This document shows positions 13,458-14,766 of a stretch of 14,766 nt of DNA, one piece after another. Numbering within the stretch: the first letter of the stretch is position 1; each line of letters opens with the position of its first letter. The notes beneath the pieces were generated by a model. The model searched no databases and was not told the origin of the DNA. It was given only the letters and a program-made list of their open reading frames with translations. A program made the position numbers and the translations under genes. Where the stretch lies: NCBI GenBank assembly GCA_025455225.1, contig JALOMY010000051.1, forward strand, positions 1-14,766. The letters run 5' to 3'. This DNA comes from Cyclobacteriaceae bacterium (GTDB lineage: Bacteria > Bacteroidota > Bacteroidia > Cytophagales > Cyclobacteriaceae).

Positions 13458-14766
13458 TTAAAACCTTGATGAGGTTAGTTTTACATCCGCATTAGCAAAT
13501 GCGGTCTCAAAAAGCCTTTTGATTTCACGCGCCTCCTTTTGTTTTCCTTGCAATTCAAGGCTTCGGTACAGGCCATAGAGTGACCAACCATTATTACGAT
13601 ATTGCTTTAGATCTTCACGGAATCGAATTTCTGCTAATTGCGGCTGATTGGCTTCCAGCAGCACAGCTCCTAAACTCTGTCTTACTGGCAAGAACCAATC
13701 CGGAGGTTCCTGATAAAGAAGATTGTCCTCTATGGCAATTGCATTATTGAATAGATCAATCGATCGTTCGTAATTTCCCTGATCTGCTTCAATCTCAGCT
13801 TCCAGCACATTATGTGCAATTGTCAGAATTTTACGAAAACTATTAAATCCGGAAATTGTCATTTCCATAAACGGATCATCAACAAGTGTTTTTAGTTTAG
13901 TCAATTCTAATTTTGCTTCCTGCATTTTATTCAACCTGGTAAACGCCATTCCACGGGTGAAATGCCAAACACCCTTTACGTACTTAAGCGAATCAACCGG
14001 TTCTTGCAGTGATACTATTTCATTCCATTTTCCAAACCGAACCATATTATACCACGGCATGCAATACCAATGTTGAAGCGTTACCAGCTCCGGAACATTC
14101 ATCATTTCTGTGGGAATATTTTTTTGTAAAGCAGCTGAGACATCCGCAGATTTTTCACTCATTCCTGCCATTTGCGAGCAGGCCAACAGGAAATGATAAT
14201 TATGCGGATAATAAAAGAGCGGATAAACGCTCTGCACTTTACACGATTCAATGTATTCTTCATCCGTTTTAACAGCACGTTCATTCACTTCAACGCCTTC
14301 CTTATATCGTCCAACCCGGATGTAAATGTGGGATGGCATATGTACCAAATGACCCGCACCCGGAACAAGAAAACGAAGCCTGTCGGCACTTGCAGCAGCA
14401 AGATCCGGATTAGGGGACGCTTCAAGAATGTGAATATTTAAATGATTGGCACCGGGGTGATTTTCATTCGATGAAATTACCTGGTTAATTAATTCAACGA
14501 TTTGATTCGTCCAGGGCTGAGGCTTTCCTTCCTTCCAATAATCCCACGGATGAAGATCCATTAATGCCTCCGCGTATAATGTCCGGACATCAAGATCATT
14601 CGGAAACTGGTTCACAACCTCACTCATGGCTTTCGCATAAGCCTCGTCCAGAGGTTTTCTATCCTTCAAAGCTTCGGCTGTATACCTTAAAGCAAGGGCT
14701 TGAATAAGTGCTTTTTCTTTCGCATTACTATTTGTACTACGGACAAGTGCTTCCTGAATTGCTTTA
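13458..14766 (-). CDS. TPR-repeat protein of unknown function with a His-rich segment (5' end cut)
   Basis: The frame stays open to the right edge (translating the last 97 bases leftward gives 32 more residues, LIQALALRYTAEALKDRK among them), so at least 435 residues are encoded and the TTG at 14669 is internal. The protein is helical and TPR-like: repeats such as DVRTLYAEALMDLHPWDYW, WHFTRGMAFTRLNKMQEAK, ERSIDLFNNAIAIEDN, and WSLYGLYRSLELQGKQKEA. A well-defined core around 14320-14460 has HPGANHLNIHILEA and GAGHLVHMPSHIYIRVGRY, six His in 44 residues. I recall this core from uncharacterised TPR proteins but no function. The start is outside, so a signal peptide cannot be judged. It converges with pdhB; only a weak GTTTT/AAAAC dyad lies between them. 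Confidence 0.8.
   Translation of the reverse strand, partial: KAIQEALVRSTNSNAKEKALIQALALRYTAEALKDRKPLDEAYAKAMSEVVNQFPNDLDVRTLYAEALMDLHPWDYWKEGKPQPWTNQIVELINQVISSNENHPGANHLNIHILEASPNPDLAAASADRLRFLVPGAGHLVHMPSHIYIRVGRYKEGVEVNERAVKTDEEYIESCKVQSVYPLFYYPHNYHFLLACSQMAGMSEKSADVSAALQKNIPTEMMNVPELVTLQHWYCMPWYNMVRFGKWNEIVSLQEPVDSLKYVKGVWHFTRGMAFTRLNKMQEAKLELTKLKTLVDDPFMEMTISGFNSFRKILTIAHNVLEAEIEADQGNYERSIDLFNNAIAIEDNLLYQEPPDWFLPVRQSLGAVLLEANQPQLAEIRFREDLKQYRNNGWSLYGLYRSLELQGKQKEAREIKRLFETAFANADVKLTSSRF

Noticed and set aside
13446..13470. GTTTT/AAAAC dyad between pdhB and the TPR gene as a bidirectional terminator
   Set aside because: Five mostly A/T pairs; not stable enough to claim.

Overview
The window reads as chromosomal housekeeping and envelope DNA from a member of the Bacteroidota, probably Cytophagia-like (the order is an inference). 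The signs are promoters of the TTTG-N19/20-TAnnTTTG type, A-rich leaders without clear Shine-Dalgarno sites, a secreted protein ending in a type IX secretion (CHU_C / 'gliding motility-associated') domain, an OmpA module with the SPEG signature, and MurA, HisS and flotillin variants typical of that phylum. No tRNA, rRNA, CRISPR array, insertion sequence, integrase or prophage gene was seen.

Left part (1-3916): the 3' half of murA runs rightward and overlaps, tail to tail, a leftward exonuclease III gene. A leftward unit follows: a 44-residue basic protein, a three-pass membrane protein with a C-terminal OB-fold (NfeD/YuaF type), and a flotillin. It starts at a near-perfect promoter (3803-3833) and ends at an intrinsic terminator (1452-1484).

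Middle (3902-10154): hisS, hutH and a large secreted PKD/fibronectin-like protein with a T9SS sorting domain are tightly packed rightward (5-base gap, then 11-base overlap). They are followed by a YbaB/EbfC nucleoid-associated protein and a family 2 glycosyltransferase. A leftward PspC-domain gene meets the glycosyltransferase so that both stop codons share one CTAG palindrome.

Right part (10382-14766): a 177-base divergent region carries a strong promoter for an OmpA-TPR lipoprotein, which looks highly expressed and ends in a long terminator. Right behind it is the promoter of a stand-alone pdhB (pyruvate dehydrogenase E1 beta). A leftward TPR-type protein of unknown function, with an unusual histidine-rich stretch, runs off the right edge.

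I do not see an obvious new multi-gene system. The best candidates for a closer look are the flotillin/OB-fold/small-protein unit, the hisS-hutH-secreted-protein unit, the OmpA-then-TPR lipoprotein and the histidine-rich TPR protein.
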